A stretch of 64,000 nt of DNA from NCBI RefSeq assembly GCF_021404305.1, contig NZ_JABFTX010000002.1, positions 1 to 64,000 of the forward strand, read 5' to 3'. Within the stretch, counting starts at the first letter, position 1. Every line of letters begins with the position of its first letter. Position numbers and translations under genes: made by a program. The notes below the pieces were generated by a model, which was not told the DNA's origin, made no database searches, and was given only the letters and a program-made list of their open reading frames with translations. Below are positions 36,838-45,810 of the stretch, in pieces. This DNA comes from Billgrantia ethanolica (GTDB taxonomy: Bacteria; Pseudomonadota; Gammaproteobacteria; Pseudomonadales; Halomonadaceae).

Positions 36838-38226
36838 ATGCGCAAGCTCTCTGGACTGCTGCTAGCCTCCGAACGGCGAGCCATTACCGGCCTGGCCGGT
36901 CTGTATGCCACGCGCATGCTGGGGCTGTTCATGGTGCTGCCGGTACTGGCGCTGTACGCCGACGAACTGGCCGGCGCCACGCCCCTGCTGGTGGGGTTGG
37001 CACTGGGCGTGTACGGCCTGACCCAGGCGCTGTTGCAGATCCCCTTCGGCCTGCTCTCCGACCGCCTGGGACGCAAGCCGGTGATCGCTGCCGGGCTGCT
37101 GCTGTTCGTGATCGGCAGTGTGGTGGCGGCCAATGCCGATACCATCGGCGGAGTGATCCTGGGGCGCTGCCTGCAGGGCAGCGGGGCGGTGGCGGCGGCA
37201 ATCATGGCGCTGCTGGCCGATCAGACCCGTGAACAGGTGCGCACCGCGGCCATGGCCACCATCGGTCTTTCCATCGGCGTGGCCTTCGCCGTGGCCATGG
37301 TGCTGGGCCCCTGGCTGGCCGCGACGTTCGGTCTGTCTTCGGTATTCTGGTTCACCGCCCTGCTTGCCGCGCTGGGGCTGGTGGTATTGTGGAAGCTGGT
37401 ACCGCCGGCGCCACGTCGGCTGCGCCATCGCGACGTCGGCATGGACCGCCGCCAGCTGAGCGCCATTCTTACCCGCGCTGATCTGTGGCGGCTGGACCTG
37501 TCGATCTTCGCCCTGCACCTGGTGCTGATGGCGATATTCGTTGCCGTACCGTTTAGCCTGGTCGAGGCAGGCATCGAGGCCGAGCGTCATGGTCTGACCT
37601 ATCTCGGCATCATGGCGCTGGCCTTTGTCGGCATGGTGCCGCTGGTGGTCATCGCCGAGAAGCGCCAGCGCATGCGCGGCATGAGTCTGACGGCGATCGC
37701 GGCGATCGGTGCAAGCCTGCTCGGGCTGGCCGTCTTCGGTGGTGGCTGGGCGCTGTTCGCCTGGCTGCTGCTATTCTTCGTCGCGTTCAACCTGCTGGAG
37801 GCGATGCTGCCTTCGATGTTGAGCAAGCTGGCGCCGGCCGGGGCCAAGGGCACGGCAATGGGTGTCTACTCCACCAGTCAGTTCCTGGGTGCCTTCTTCG
37901 GTGGCGTGCTGGGGGGCTTTCTGGCTCAGCAGTGGGGGCTGTCGGCGGTGTTCGCCGGTAGCGCCACGCTGGTCGGCGTCTGGTGGCTGCTGATGCTGGG
38001 CATGCCCGCAGTGCCGCATCTGTCCAGCGAGGTGGTGGCGCTCGACGACGACGAGCACGGAGATGCCCTCGACACGCTGATGGCCAGCTTTGCCGAGGTG
38101 GCCGGCGTTGAGGACGTCATGGTCGTTCCCGAGGAGCGAGTGGCGTATCTTAAGGTGGATCGGCGCCGCCTCGACGAGGATGCCCTGGCGCGCCTGATCC
38201 GCTCGGGTCGCGACCGGGGCGGCTAG
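36838..38226 (+). CDS. MFS transporter, YajR-like
   Basis: Inner-membrane major facilitator protein of 462 residues with twelve hydrophobic segments. Motif A between helices 2 and 3 reads GLLSDRLGRKPVI (about 75-87). The C-terminal 70 residues form a soluble extension, with GVEDVMVVPEERVAYLKVDRRRLDEDAL, resembling the ferredoxin-like YAM domain of E. coli YajR. The substrate is unknown; sequence gives no clue beyond the drug/H+ antiporter-like motif. uvrA - MFS - ssb is a conserved gammaproteobacterial order. ATG 36838 starts just before the first helix. Confidence 0.85.
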   Translation: MRKLSGLLLASERRAITGLAGLYATRMLGLFMVLPVLALYADELAGATPLLVGLALGVYGLTQALLQIPFGLLSDRLGRKPVIAAGLLLFVIGSVVAANADTIGGVILGRCLQGSGAVAAAIMALLADQTREQVRTAAMATIGLSIGVAFAVAMVLGPWLAATFGLSSVFWFTALLAALGLVVLWKLVPPAPRRLRHRDVGMDRRQLSAILTRADLWRLDLSIFALHLVLMAIFVAVPFSLVEAGIEAERHGLTYLGIMALAFVGMVPLVVIAEKRQRMRGMSLTAIAAIGASLLGLAVFGGGWALFAWLLLFFVAFNLLEAMLPSMLSKLAPAGAKGTAMGVYSTSQFLGAFFGGVLGGFLAQQWGLSAVFAGSATLVGVWWLLMLGMPAVPHLSSEVVALDDDEHGDALDTLMASFAEVAGVEDVMVVPEERVAYLKVDRRRLDEDALARLIRSGRDRGG

Positions 38227-38300
38227 TCTGTCGCTCGAGCGCAGCTCCGGTAGGCCGTTCCATTACAATGCACATATTCATTTGATAGAGGGAGTCCAGC

Positions 38301-38942
38301 ATGGCCCGTGGTGTCAACAAGGTCATACTCATCGGCAACCTGGGGCAGGATCCCGAGGTGCGCTTCATGCCGTCCGGCAGTCCCGTCGCCAACCTGCGTG
38401 TCGCCACTACCGACACCTGGACCGACAAGCAAAGCGGCCAGCGCCAGGAGCGTACCGAGTGGCATTCGGTGGTGCTGTTCAACCGCCTGGCCGAGATTGC
38501 CCAGCAGTATCTGAAGAAGGGCTCTCGGGTCTATCTCGAAGGACGCCTGCAGACGCGCAAGTGGCAGGGTCAGGACGGTCAGGACCGCTATACCACCGAG
38601 ATCGTCTGTAACGACATGCAGATGCTCGATACCCGTAGCGGCGACTTCGGCGGTCAGCCGGGCGCCGGCATGCCACAGCAGCAGGGCGGCTACGGGGCGC
38701 CTCAGGGCGCGCCCATGCAGCAGCAGGGCGGCTATGGCGCCCCGCCGGCCCAAGGTGGCGGCTTCGGCAACAATGCGCCCCAGCAGGGCGGCTACGGCGG
38801 TGGCCAGCCCCAGCAGCGCCCGGCACAGGGCGGCCAGCCTCCGCAGGGTGGTCAGCCTCAGCAGGGCGGTCAAAAGCAGAACAACTACGGTGCCCCCGAC
38901 CCGGGCAGCTTCGACGATTTCGACGACGAGATCCCGTTCTGA
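38301..38942 (+). CDS. ssb: single-stranded DNA-binding protein
   Basis: Coats single-stranded DNA as a tetramer and recruits repair and replication partners. The 213 residues contain an OB fold (1-112, starting [20 protein letters not shown]), a long Gly/Gln-rich linker (about 115-203) with repeats of the type QQGGYGAP, and the acidic tip DFDDEIPF that binds partners. The linker is longer than in E. coli Ssb (178 residues in total). ATG 38301 after GAGGGAG. Neighbour to uvrA on the far side of the MFS gene, a usual DNA-repair pairing. Confidence 0.97.
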   Translation: MARGVNKVILIGNLGQDPEVRFMPSGSPVANLRVATTDTWTDKQSGQRQERTEWHSVVLFNRLAEIAQQYLKKGSRVYLEGRLQTRKWQGQDGQDRYTTEIVCNDMQMLDTRSGDFGGQPGAGMPQQQGGYGAPQGAPMQQQGGYGAPPAQGGGFGNNAPQQGGYGGGQPQQRPAQGGQPPQGGQPQQGGQKQNNYGAPDPGSFDDFDDEIPF

Positions 38943-38973
38943 CGCTGCCCGTCGCAGGCTGCCGGAGGCTATC

Positions 38974-39864
38974 GTGAAGCTGTTGGTATTGGATGCCGGT
39001 CACTGCCTCAACCTGGCGCTGGCCAGGCTGGCGCATCGGCGTAGCGACACCGAGCTCGTCATCGAGCCCGGTTTGAACATCGATGCCGCCCTGCTGCGCG
39101 AGGTGGCCCCGGCGGCGGTGATCATTCCGCCGCTCTCGGCACCGATGGAAATCGAGCCGGCCGCCGTCGTGGCGCATGGCGAGGGGGTGGACGCCTGCCT
39201 GGCAGCGTGCCGCGAGACCGATACGCCGCTGGTCTGGTGCGTTTCCGACCAGCTCTATCAGGACGGCTTCGAAACGCCCATCGACGAGCATGTGATACCG
39301 GCGCCACGGGACGAGAGCCTGCGCCGCCTGATCGCCATCGGCGATCGCATCCGTGCCGGCCATCCGCGCCATCTGATCGTGCGGCTGGGGCCATTGTTCG
39401 CCCTGGAGGGCGGGCATGCCTGGCTCAGCGGGGTGATCGACAGTCTGGTCAGCGGAGAAGAGGTGCGCGCTGCGCAGGACGTGATCTTTTGTCCCACTGC
39501 CGCCGACGCCGTGGCCATGGCGCTGGTCGGCATGCTGCATCAGCTGGCCTGTGGCTCGAACGCCTGGGGCGCCTACCACCTGGCAGGCACGGAGCCGGTC
39601 AGCGCCTATACCTTCACCACCATGGTGCGCACCCAGCTGTCTACCCGTCTCGAGGGATTGGGGGAGCAGATCGCGCTGGGTGAGGTGAAGGCGCTCAAGC
39701 ATCATCATGACCAGCCGCTGCGGCGAGTGCTCAACTGTCGACGGGTGCTGGAGGCGTTCGGCGTGCATCAGAAACCCTGGCGTCTGGAGGTGGGGCGCCT
39801 GCTCGACGAGTGGTGCCAGGCGCGCCGTGCCAGCCGGATCGAAGAGGGCGGCACGACCTCATGA
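38974..39864 (+). CDS. RmlD-like sugar-nucleotide-binding protein, degenerate NAD site
   Basis: The 296 residues align in plan with the RmlD / dTDP-4-dehydrorhamnose reductase family: a C-terminal YHLAGTEPVSAYTFTTMV block and DQPLRRVLNCRRVLEAFGV match the substrate-binding half. The N-terminus reads KLLVLDAGHCLNLALARL where true reductases have a GxxGxxG loop, and no YxxxK catalytic pair was found. It may therefore bind a nucleotide sugar or act structurally rather than as a reductase. GTG 38974 is chosen for GGAGG six bases upstream. Its stop overlaps the next start (ATGA), so it is coupled to an acyltransferase gene. Confidence 0.7.
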   Translation: MKLLVLDAGHCLNLALARLAHRRSDTELVIEPGLNIDAALLREVAPAAVIIPPLSAPMEIEPAAVVAHGEGVDACLAACRETDTPLVWCVSDQLYQDGFETPIDEHVIPAPRDESLRRLIAIGDRIRAGHPRHLIVRLGPLFALEGGHAWLSGVIDSLVSGEEVRAAQDVIFCPTAADAVAMALVGMLHQLACGSNAWGAYHLAGTEPVSAYTFTTMVRTQLSTRLEGLGEQIALGEVKALKHHHDQPLRRVLNCRRVLEAFGVHQKPWRLEVGRLLDEWCQARRASRIEEGGTTS

Positions 39865-40619
39865 ATGTGCTGCGCAGCCTGCTGTTCTACTTTGGCTACT
39901 TTTTCGCCATCCTGGTCTTCGGTGCGCTGTTGCTGCCTGTGGCCCCGCTGCTGGCGCTGCCGGCACGCTATCGCCTGCTCAATCTCTACAACCATTTTCT
40001 GACCGCCTGGTTTCGCTGGACCTGCGGTGTGCGCTATCGAGTTCGCGGCCGTGAACATCTTCCCGACGGACCCTGCGTGATCCTGGCCAATCATCAGTGC
40101 GAGTGGGAGACCATTTTCCTGCAGATTCTCAAACCCCCGGTATGCACGGTACTCAAGCAGGAGCTGCTGCGTATACCGCTATTCGGCTGGGGGCTCAGGC
40201 TGTTGCATCCCATCGCGCTCGACCGCTCGAAGCCGGCGCGGGCCATGCGCCAGGTGCTGAGCCAGGGGGTGGCGCGCCTGCAGGAGGGGCTGTCGGTGTT
40301 GATCTTTCCCGAGGGCACTCGTGTGGATCCGGGCCAGCGTCGGCGTTACAACAAAAGCGGTGCCGTCATCGCCTGTCGTGCCGGTGTGCCGGTGGTGCCG
40401 GTGGCGCACAATGCCGGCGAGCGCTGGCCGGGGCGTCAGTGGGTGAAGAATCCGGGGTTGCTCAACGTGGTGGTGGGTGAGCCCATCGCGACCGAAGGGC
40501 GTACGCCCGACGAAGTGCTGAAAGAAGTCGAAGCCTGGATCGAGGCGCGTCTGGCCGAGATTTCCGAAGTGCCGCGCCCGGCCGATGCCAAGCCCGCCGT
40601 GGGGGTCAGCGTCGACTAA
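39861..40619 (+). CDS. 1-acyl-sn-glycerol-3-phosphate acyltransferase (PlsC family)
   Basis: Transfers an acyl chain to lysophosphatidate at the inner membrane, the second acylation in phospholipid synthesis. The 252 residues have an N-terminal hydrophobic helix (about 5-35). Motif I is NHQCEWE (74-80), so the usual HX4D carries Glu in place of Asp. FPEGTR (about 150) is motif III. The variant NHQxxWE is known in a proteobacterial subgroup. It is translationally coupled to the preceding RmlD-like gene. Which of several PlsC paralogues it represents cannot be told here. Confidence 0.85.
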   Translation: MNVLRSLLFYFGYFFAILVFGALLLPVAPLLALPARYRLLNLYNHFLTAWFRWTCGVRYRVRGREHLPDGPCVILANHQCEWETIFLQILKPPVCTVLKQELLRIPLFGWGLRLLHPIALDRSKPARAMRQVLSQGVARLQEGLSVLIFPEGTRVDPGQRRRYNKSGAVIACRAGVPVVPVAHNAGERWPGRQWVKNPGLLNVVVGEPIATEGRTPDEVLKEVEAWIEARLAEISEVPRPADAKPAVGVSVD

Positions 40620-40638
40620 GTGCTGTCCTGATTCATGC

Positions 40639-40665
40639 AAAAGGCGCCCCTTGAGGCGCCTTTTG
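40639..40665. terminator. terminator between plsC-family gene and fabB
   Basis: AAAAGGCGCC / ccttga / GGCGCCTTTT, ten-pair stem with A and T runs, positioned between convergent genes. Confidence 0.92.
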
Positions 40666-40689
40666 CGTTGACCTGGCCGTCGGTCTGGG

Positions 40690-41907
40690 TCAGTCGCGGT
40701 AGCGTTGCAGCACCAGGCAGGCGTTGGTGCCGCCGAAGCCAAAGCTGTTGGAGAGCACGCGATCCACGCTGACTCCGTCGCGCAGGCTGGTCACGATGTC
40801 GAAGCCGGCCGCCTGGTCGTCGAGCTCCTCCACGTTTGCCGAGGCAGCGATGAAATCACGCTCCATCATCAGCAGGGAGTAGATGGTCTCCTGCACGCCG
40901 GTGGCGCCCAGCGAGTGGCCGGTCAACGACTTGGTGGAGCTCATGGGCGGCGTGGAGTCGCCGAACACCTCACGGATGGCCTTGAGTTCGGCCACATCGC
41001 CCACCGGCGTGGAGGTGCCGTGGGTGTTGATGTAGTCGATGGGGCCGTCGACGGTGGCCATGGCCTGACGCATGCAGCGCACCGCGCCCTCGCCGGAGGG
41101 GGCGACCATGTCGTGACCGTCGGAGGTGGCACCGTAGCCGACCAGTTCGGCATAGATCTTGGCCCCGCGTGCCTTGGCGTGTTCGAGCTCCTCGAGCACC
41201 AGCATGCCACCGCCACCGGCGATGACGAAGCCGTCGCGGGCCTTGTCATAGGGGCGTGAGGCCTTCTCGGGCGTCTCGTTGTAATGGGTGGAGAGCGCGC
41301 CCATGGCATCGAACAGGCACGACAGGGTCCAGTGCTCTTCTTCCCCGCCGCCGGCGAAGACGATGTCCTGCTTGCCCAGTTGGATCTGCTCCATGGCGTT
41401 GCCGATGCAGTGAGCCGAGGTTGCGCAGGCGGAGGAGATCGAGTAGTTGACCCCCTTGATCTTGAACGGCGTGGCAAGACACGCCGAGACGGTGCTGCCC
41501 ATGGTGCGGGTGACCCGGTAGGGGCCGACCCGGCGCAGGCCCTTCTCGCGCATGACGTCGGCCGCCTCGACCTGGTTGGCGCTCGACGCGCCGCCTGAGC
41601 CGGCGATGAGACCGGTGCGCTCGTTCGATACCTGCTCGGGGGTGAGTCCGGCGTCCTCGATGGCCTGTGCCATGCTGACATAGGCGTAGGCCGCGGCATC
41701 GCCCATGAAGCGGCGCAGCTTGCGGTCGATCAAGGCGTCGAGATCGATGTCCACGACCCCGGCGACATGGCTGCGAAAGCCAAGTTCAGCGTACTCCTCC
41801 TTGAAGCGAATGCCCGAGCGCCCATTCCGGAGCGCCTCGACGACCGCCTGCGGGTCGTTGCCAAGGCAGGATACGATGCCCAGGCCGGTGACTACCACTC
41901 GTCGCAT
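40690..41907 (-). CDS. fabB: beta-ketoacyl-ACP synthase I
   Basis: Elongates acyl-ACP with malonyl-ACP; with FabA it is needed for anaerobic unsaturated fatty acid synthesis. The 405 residues match E. coli (406). The catalytic triad is Cys161 in SSACATS, His296 in NTHGTSTP and His331 in KSLTGHS, with Lys326. ATG 41907 follows a strong AGGAGG. It lies 14 bases after fabA, forming the classic fabAB operon. Confidence 0.97.
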   Translation of the reverse strand: MRRVVVTGLGIVSCLGNDPQAVVEALRNGRSGIRFKEEYAELGFRSHVAGVVDIDLDALIDRKLRRFMGDAAAYAYVSMAQAIEDAGLTPEQVSNERTGLIAGSGGASSANQVEAADVMREKGLRRVGPYRVTRTMGSTVSACLATPFKIKGVNYSISSACATSAHCIGNAMEQIQLGKQDIVFAGGGEEEHWTLSCLFDAMGALSTHYNETPEKASRPYDKARDGFVIAGGGGMLVLEELEHAKARGAKIYAELVGYGATSDGHDMVAPSGEGAVRCMRQAMATVDGPIDYINTHGTSTPVGDVAELKAIREVFGDSTPPMSSTKSLTGHSLGATGVQETIYSLLMMERDFIAASANVEELDDQAAGFDIVTSLRDGVSVDRVLSNSFGFGGTNACLVLQRYRD

Positions 41908-41921
41908 GGAAGCCTCCTGTA

Positions 41922-42437
41922 TCAGAAATTCGCGGTAGAGGTGAACAGGCCGACGCGCAGATCGGTGGCCTGGTAGATATCGCGGCCATCGACCGATACG
42001 GTGCCATCGGCGATGCCGAGAATCAGACGTCGAGTGATGATGCGCTTGATGTCGATCTTGTAGGTGACCTTCTTGGCGTCGGGCAGGATCTGGCCGGTGA
42101 ACTTCACCTCGCCACAGCCCAAGGCGCGGCCGCGGCCGGGATGGCCCAACCAGCCGAGGTAGAAGCCGACCAGTTGCCACATGGCATCGAGCCCCAGGCA
42201 GCCGGGCATGACCGGGTCGCCGGGGAAGTGGCAGTCGAAGAACCACAGGTCCGGATGGATATCCAGCTCGGCGATCAGCTCGCCCTTGCCGAAGTCACCA
42301 CCGTCCTCGTAGATGCGGGTGATGCGATCGAGCATCAACATGTTGGGCGCCGGCAACTGGGCGTTGCCGGGGCCGAAAAGCTCGCCGCGGCTACATGCCA
42401 GCAGTTCTTCGCGTTCGAAAGAGTGTTGCTTGGTCAC
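41922..42437 (-). CDS. fabA: 3-hydroxydecanoyl-ACP dehydratase/isomerase
   Basis: Dehydrates 3-hydroxyacyl-ACP and isomerises trans-2- to cis-3-decenoyl-ACP, the branch point to unsaturated fatty acids. With the GTG at 42437 the protein has 171 residues, and the active-site His70 (in [11 protein letters not shown]) and Asp84 fall where expected. A second GTG at 42455 would add six residues; neither has a strong Shine-Dalgarno, so the start is uncertain. No FadR or DesT-like operator was recognised, although an imperfect CCTTAA-N7-TTAAAG repeat lies upstream near 42577-42595. Confidence 0.95.
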   Translation of the reverse strand: MTKQHSFEREELLACSRGELFGPGNAQLPAPNMLMLDRITRIYEDGGDFGKGELIAELDIHPDLWFFDCHFPGDPVMPGCLGLDAMWQLVGFYLGWLGHPGRGRALGCGEVKFTGQILPDAKKVTYKIDIKRIITRRLILGIADGTVSVDGRDIYQATDLRVGLFTSTANF

Positions 42438-42682
42438 TGAGTCGTTCCGAGTCACAGTTGTAATGGGCCTTTCCGCATGCAGTGCAGCGGCGGCTTGGCG
42501 CAGAGCCGACCCGCCCGGGCGGCCCTGCCTAGTCTACTGGCCGTGGCCCTCGATTGCACGTCAGGCATGACGCGACCTTAACTGCGGATTAAAGTGTCGG
42601 CGTCGACTGTCGATATTCAATGAAGAGTCGATGCATAGCATGGGCGCACTTTACACCCTCCACCGTCATTGCGGGATCTCAC

Positions 42683-44545
42683 ATGCGGCCATCCTCCGCC
42701 TTCAACCGACCGCTGCTCTGGGCTGCCATGGTAGCGCTGCCGGCCTGCATCTGGCTGCCCGATCCCGGCTTGCGGATGGTGGCGGTCGGCATCGTGGCAA
42801 CCGGGCTCTGGATGGCCTGGCGTCAGATCAAGCGCGATCGTCAGCACGCGGATCTCATGCAGCAGGCGTTGATGCTCTCCGAAGAGGGCGTGCAGATCAC
42901 CGATGCCGACAATCGCATTCTCGCCGTCAACCCCGCCTTCACCCGCATCACCGGTTTCACCGAACAGGAAGTGCGCGGGCTCAATGCCGCCACCCTGGCG
43001 GCGTCTCGCCATGACTCGGACTTCTTCAAGCGTTTCTGGCAAACCCTGCACAGCAAGGGACGCTGGGAAGGCGAAATCTGGAATCGGCGCAAGCAGGGTG
43101 ATGAATTTCCGGAGTGGCTGCGGGTCAAGGCGGTGACCGATGGTCGCGGCCGCATCACTCACTATGTGGGCACTTTCACCGACATCTCGGTGCACAAGGC
43201 GCGCGAGCAGGACCTGCGGCGCATCGGCTTCGAGGATCCGCTCACCGGGCTGCCCAACCGTCGGCGTTTGCACGATCTGATGACCTCGCGCCTGCGCCAT
43301 CTGCGTGCCGGCGAAAGTCTCGACATGGCGATCATCGACATCGATGGTTTCAAGTCGGTCAACGACAGTCTGGGCGTGGAGCAGGGCGACCGCCTGCTGG
43401 CCCGCTTCGGTCAGCGCCTGGCGCACCATATGGCGGGCGGTGTGGTGGGGCGCCTGGGCGGTGATGAATTCCTGGCCATTCGTACCACTACCTTCGATGA
43501 TCATGACAAGTGGGTCGCCGGCCTGCGCGAGCACCTGGGCGAGCCGTTCGAAGTGGGCAGCAAGACGCTGCGCCTGGGGCTCTCCATCGGTAGCTGCCGG
43601 GCGCCGGAGGATGGCAAGGAGTCCGGCGTGCTGTTTCAGCGTCTGGAGTCGGCGCTCTATTCGGCCAAGCGCCATGGGCGCAACGTCAGTCGGCGTTTTC
43701 GTCCGGCCCTCGACGTGCAGGACTCGCCGCAGATGGCGCTGGTCTACGGCCTGCGCGACGCGCTGGCCAACGGCGAACAGCTCGAGCTCCACTACCAGAC
43801 CCAGCATCGCGTGATGGACGGCGCCGTGGTCGGCATGGAGGCGCTGCTGCGCTGGCGTCACCCGGAGCACGGCATGGTCTCGCCCGGCGACTTCATTCCG
43901 CTGGCCGAACGCCACGGGCTGATGGGGCCGCTGGGCAACTGGGTGATCGACGAGGCGCTGGCGCAAATGGCGCGCTGGCGCGAGATGGGGCTCCCGCAAC
44001 TGCCGGTATGGATCAATATCTCGGCGATTCAGATGTTCCAGGGCGAGCTGGAGGCGGCGCTCGCCTCCAGCCTGGCCCGGCATGGTATCGAACCTGCCCA
44101 GTTGGGGCTGGAACTCACGGAGTCGGTGCTGCTCGACGAACGCGCCGGCGACATCGTGCCGCGGCTGGAAGCGCTGCGCGCCAAGGGACACCGCATTGCC
44201 ATCGACGACTTCGGCATGGGCTACTCGTCGCTGAGCTATCTGAAAAACCTGCCGCTGGACAAGCTCAAGCTCGATCGTGCCTTCATCCGCTCGCTGCCCG
44301 ACGACCCCGCCGATGCCGCCATCGTCAGCGCGGTGCTGGCCATGGCGCGAGGCCTGGGGCTCGACGTGGTGGCCGAGGGGGTGGAAACCCACGGCCAGCT
44401 CGACTTCCTGCAGCAGGCCGGCTGCCGCCTGGTGCAGGGGTATCTCTACGCCCGACCGGGGCCGGCAGAGGTGATCGAGGCCCAGTGGCAAGCGCTCAAG
44501 ACCGACTCGGCAGGGCTGATGCTGCGCGCCGAGCCCACTGCGTAG
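42683..44545 (+). CDS. membrane PAS-GGDEF-EAL cyclic-di-GMP protein
   Basis: Two hydrophobic segments (about 8-40) are followed by a PAS domain with PAC (about 60-175, ITDADNRILAVNPAFTRITGF), a GGDEF domain with intact RLGGDEF, and an EAL domain with intact GMEALLRW, ELTES, IDDFGMGYSSL, LKLDRAF, EGVET and QGYLYARP. By motif the phosphodiesterase half looks active. The inhibitory RxxD site before GGDEF is not present. It probably turns over c-di-GMP in response to a small ligand or redox state. I chose ATG 42683 over 42620, neither with a good Shine-Dalgarno. It converges on the cfa-like gene with only five bases between stops. Confidence 0.9.
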   Translation: MRPSSAFNRPLLWAAMVALPACIWLPDPGLRMVAVGIVATGLWMAWRQIKRDRQHADLMQQALMLSEEGVQITDADNRILAVNPAFTRITGFTEQEVRGLNAATLAASRHDSDFFKRFWQTLHSKGRWEGEIWNRRKQGDEFPEWLRVKAVTDGRGRITHYVGTFTDISVHKAREQDLRRIGFEDPLTGLPNRRRLHDLMTSRLRHLRAGESLDMAIIDIDGFKSVNDSLGVEQGDRLLARFGQRLAHHMAGGVVGRLGGDEFLAIRTTTFDDHDKWVAGLREHLGEPFEVGSKTLRLGLSIGSCRAPEDGKESGVLFQRLESALYSAKRHGRNVSRRFRPALDVQDSPQMALVYGLRDALANGEQLELHYQTQHRVMDGAVVGMEALLRWRHPEHGMVSPGDFIPLAERHGLMGPLGNWVIDEALAQMARWREMGLPQLPVWINISAIQMFQGELEAALASSLARHGIEPAQLGLELTESVLLDERAGDIVPRLEALRAKGHRIAIDDFGMGYSSLSYLKNLPLDKLKLDRAFIRSLPDDPADAAIVSAVLAMARGLGLDVVAEGVETHGQLDFLQQAGCRLVQGYLYARPGPAEVIEAQWQALKTDSAGLMLRAEPTA

Positions 44546-44550
44546 CGCCG

Positions 44551-45810
44551 TCAGAACCGGGGGGCAGGTCGGGCCCCGGGCTTGGCCAGCAGGAGCTGGC
44601 TGGTACCGATGGAGCGCTCCGTGAACCCCGCTTCGCAGTAGCACAGATAGTAACGCCACAGGCGAATGAAGCGATCGTCGTAACCCAGCCGCTGCACGGT
44701 ATCCAGGTTGGCCTCGAAGCGGTGTCGCCACTCGCGCAGCGTGCTGGCGTAGTGAGGGCCGATCTCCTGCAGGGCCACCAGGTTGAGGGAAGTGCACCGG
44801 GTCAGGCCGTCGAGGATGGCGCGGTGCGAAGGCAGGAAGCCGCCTGGGAAGACGTGGCGCTTGATGAAATCCACTTCGCGCCTGGCCGCCTCGTAGCGCT
44901 GGTCGCGAATGGTGATGGCCTGCAGCATGGCCAGCCCGTCGTCCTCGAGCAGTCGATCCAGGGTGGCCAGATAGGTGTCGAGGTACTGGTGGCCGACGGC
45001 CTCGATCATCTCCACCGAGACCAGGCGGTCGTAGCGGCCTTCGAGTTCGCGGTAGTCCCGTTGCAGCACCTCGACCCGCGACTCCAGCCCCGCCTCGCGC
45101 ACACGTTGCCGCGTATACTCAAACTGCTCGCTGGATATGGTCGTGGTGGTGACCCGACACCCGCGGGTGAGGGCGGCATGGATGGCCAGGCCGCCCCAGC
45201 CGGTGCCGATCTCCAGCAGGTGATGCTGCGGCTGCACGTCGAGCTGGGTCAGCAGCAGGTCGAGCTTATGGGTCGAGGCCTCCTCCAGGCTGGCTTCCGG
45301 ATGCGGAAAGACGGCGCTCGAATACATCCGATGACGCTGATCGAGGAAGAGAGCAAAGAGCTCGTTGCCGATGTCGTAGTGCGCGGCAATGTTGCGCCGG
45401 GCGCGCTTGAGCGTGTTGCCCAGCAGCCGCTGGCCCAGGCTACCCAGCCAGATGCCTGCCCGCGCCACTCGGGATCCCACATCGCCGTCGAGCCGCTCCA
45501 TGTTGATGGCGCACAGCCGAATCAGGCCGACCAGATCGTCGACGTCCCAATCGCCGTCGACATAGGCTTCGGCCGCGCCGAGGCTGCCGCCCAGAGCCAG
45601 CCGGCGCCATGTCCTCGCCCTCCGCACCACCAGGGTGACCTGCAGCGGCCCACCCTGTCCGAGCCGGTGACACTGGTTGCCTTCGATCAGCGTGATGGTA
45701 CCCCCCGCGAGACTGCCGAGCTGAGCCAGCATTTTCGGCCTCAGCCAGCGTGTCAGGGTGGATGCGGATTCGGGCAACGGCCGCTCGGGGTGAGTGCGGA
45801 GCATGTTCAC
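44551..45810 (-). CDS. cyclopropane-fatty-acyl-phospholipid synthase family methyltransferase
   Basis: SAM-dependent enzyme acting on unsaturated acyl chains of phospholipids. The 419 residues have the N-terminal Cfa domain, AHYDIGNELFALFLD (143-157), the SAM loop LEIGTGWGG (199-207), and a C-terminal YLCYCEAGF segment. GTG 45810 is chosen: it overlaps the preceding stop (GTGA) and has AAGGAG eight bases upstream, while ATG 45804 is spaced too far. Last gene of the photolyase operon. In Rhodobacter sphaeroides a Cfa-like methyltransferase in a comparable gene set takes part in furan fatty acid formation under singlet-oxygen stress, so the product may not be a plain cyclopropane. Confidence 0.88.
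   Translation of the reverse strand: MNMLRTHPERPLPESASTLTRWLRPKMLAQLGSLAGGTITLIEGNQCHRLGQGGPLQVTLVVRRARTWRRLALGGSLGAAEAYVDGDWDVDDLVGLIRLCAINMERLDGDVGSRVARAGIWLGSLGQRLLGNTLKRARRNIAAHYDIGNELFALFLDQRHRMYSSAVFPHPEASLEEASTHKLDLLLTQLDVQPQHHLLEIGTGWGGLAIHAALTRGCRVTTTTISSEQFEYTRQRVREAGLESRVEVLQRDYRELEGRYDRLVSVEMIEAVGHQYLDTYLATLDRLLEDDGLAMLQAITIRDQRYEAARREVDFIKRHVFPGGFLPSHRAILDGLTRCTSLNLVALQEIGPHYASTLREWRHRFEANLDTVQRLGYDDRFIRLWRYYLCYCEAGFTERSIGTSQLLLAKPGARPAPRF

Noticed and set aside
38640..38915. Repeats in ssb considered as a possible CRISPR or satellite.
   Set aside because: The repeats are short, irregular and in frame, encoding the Gly/Gln linker.
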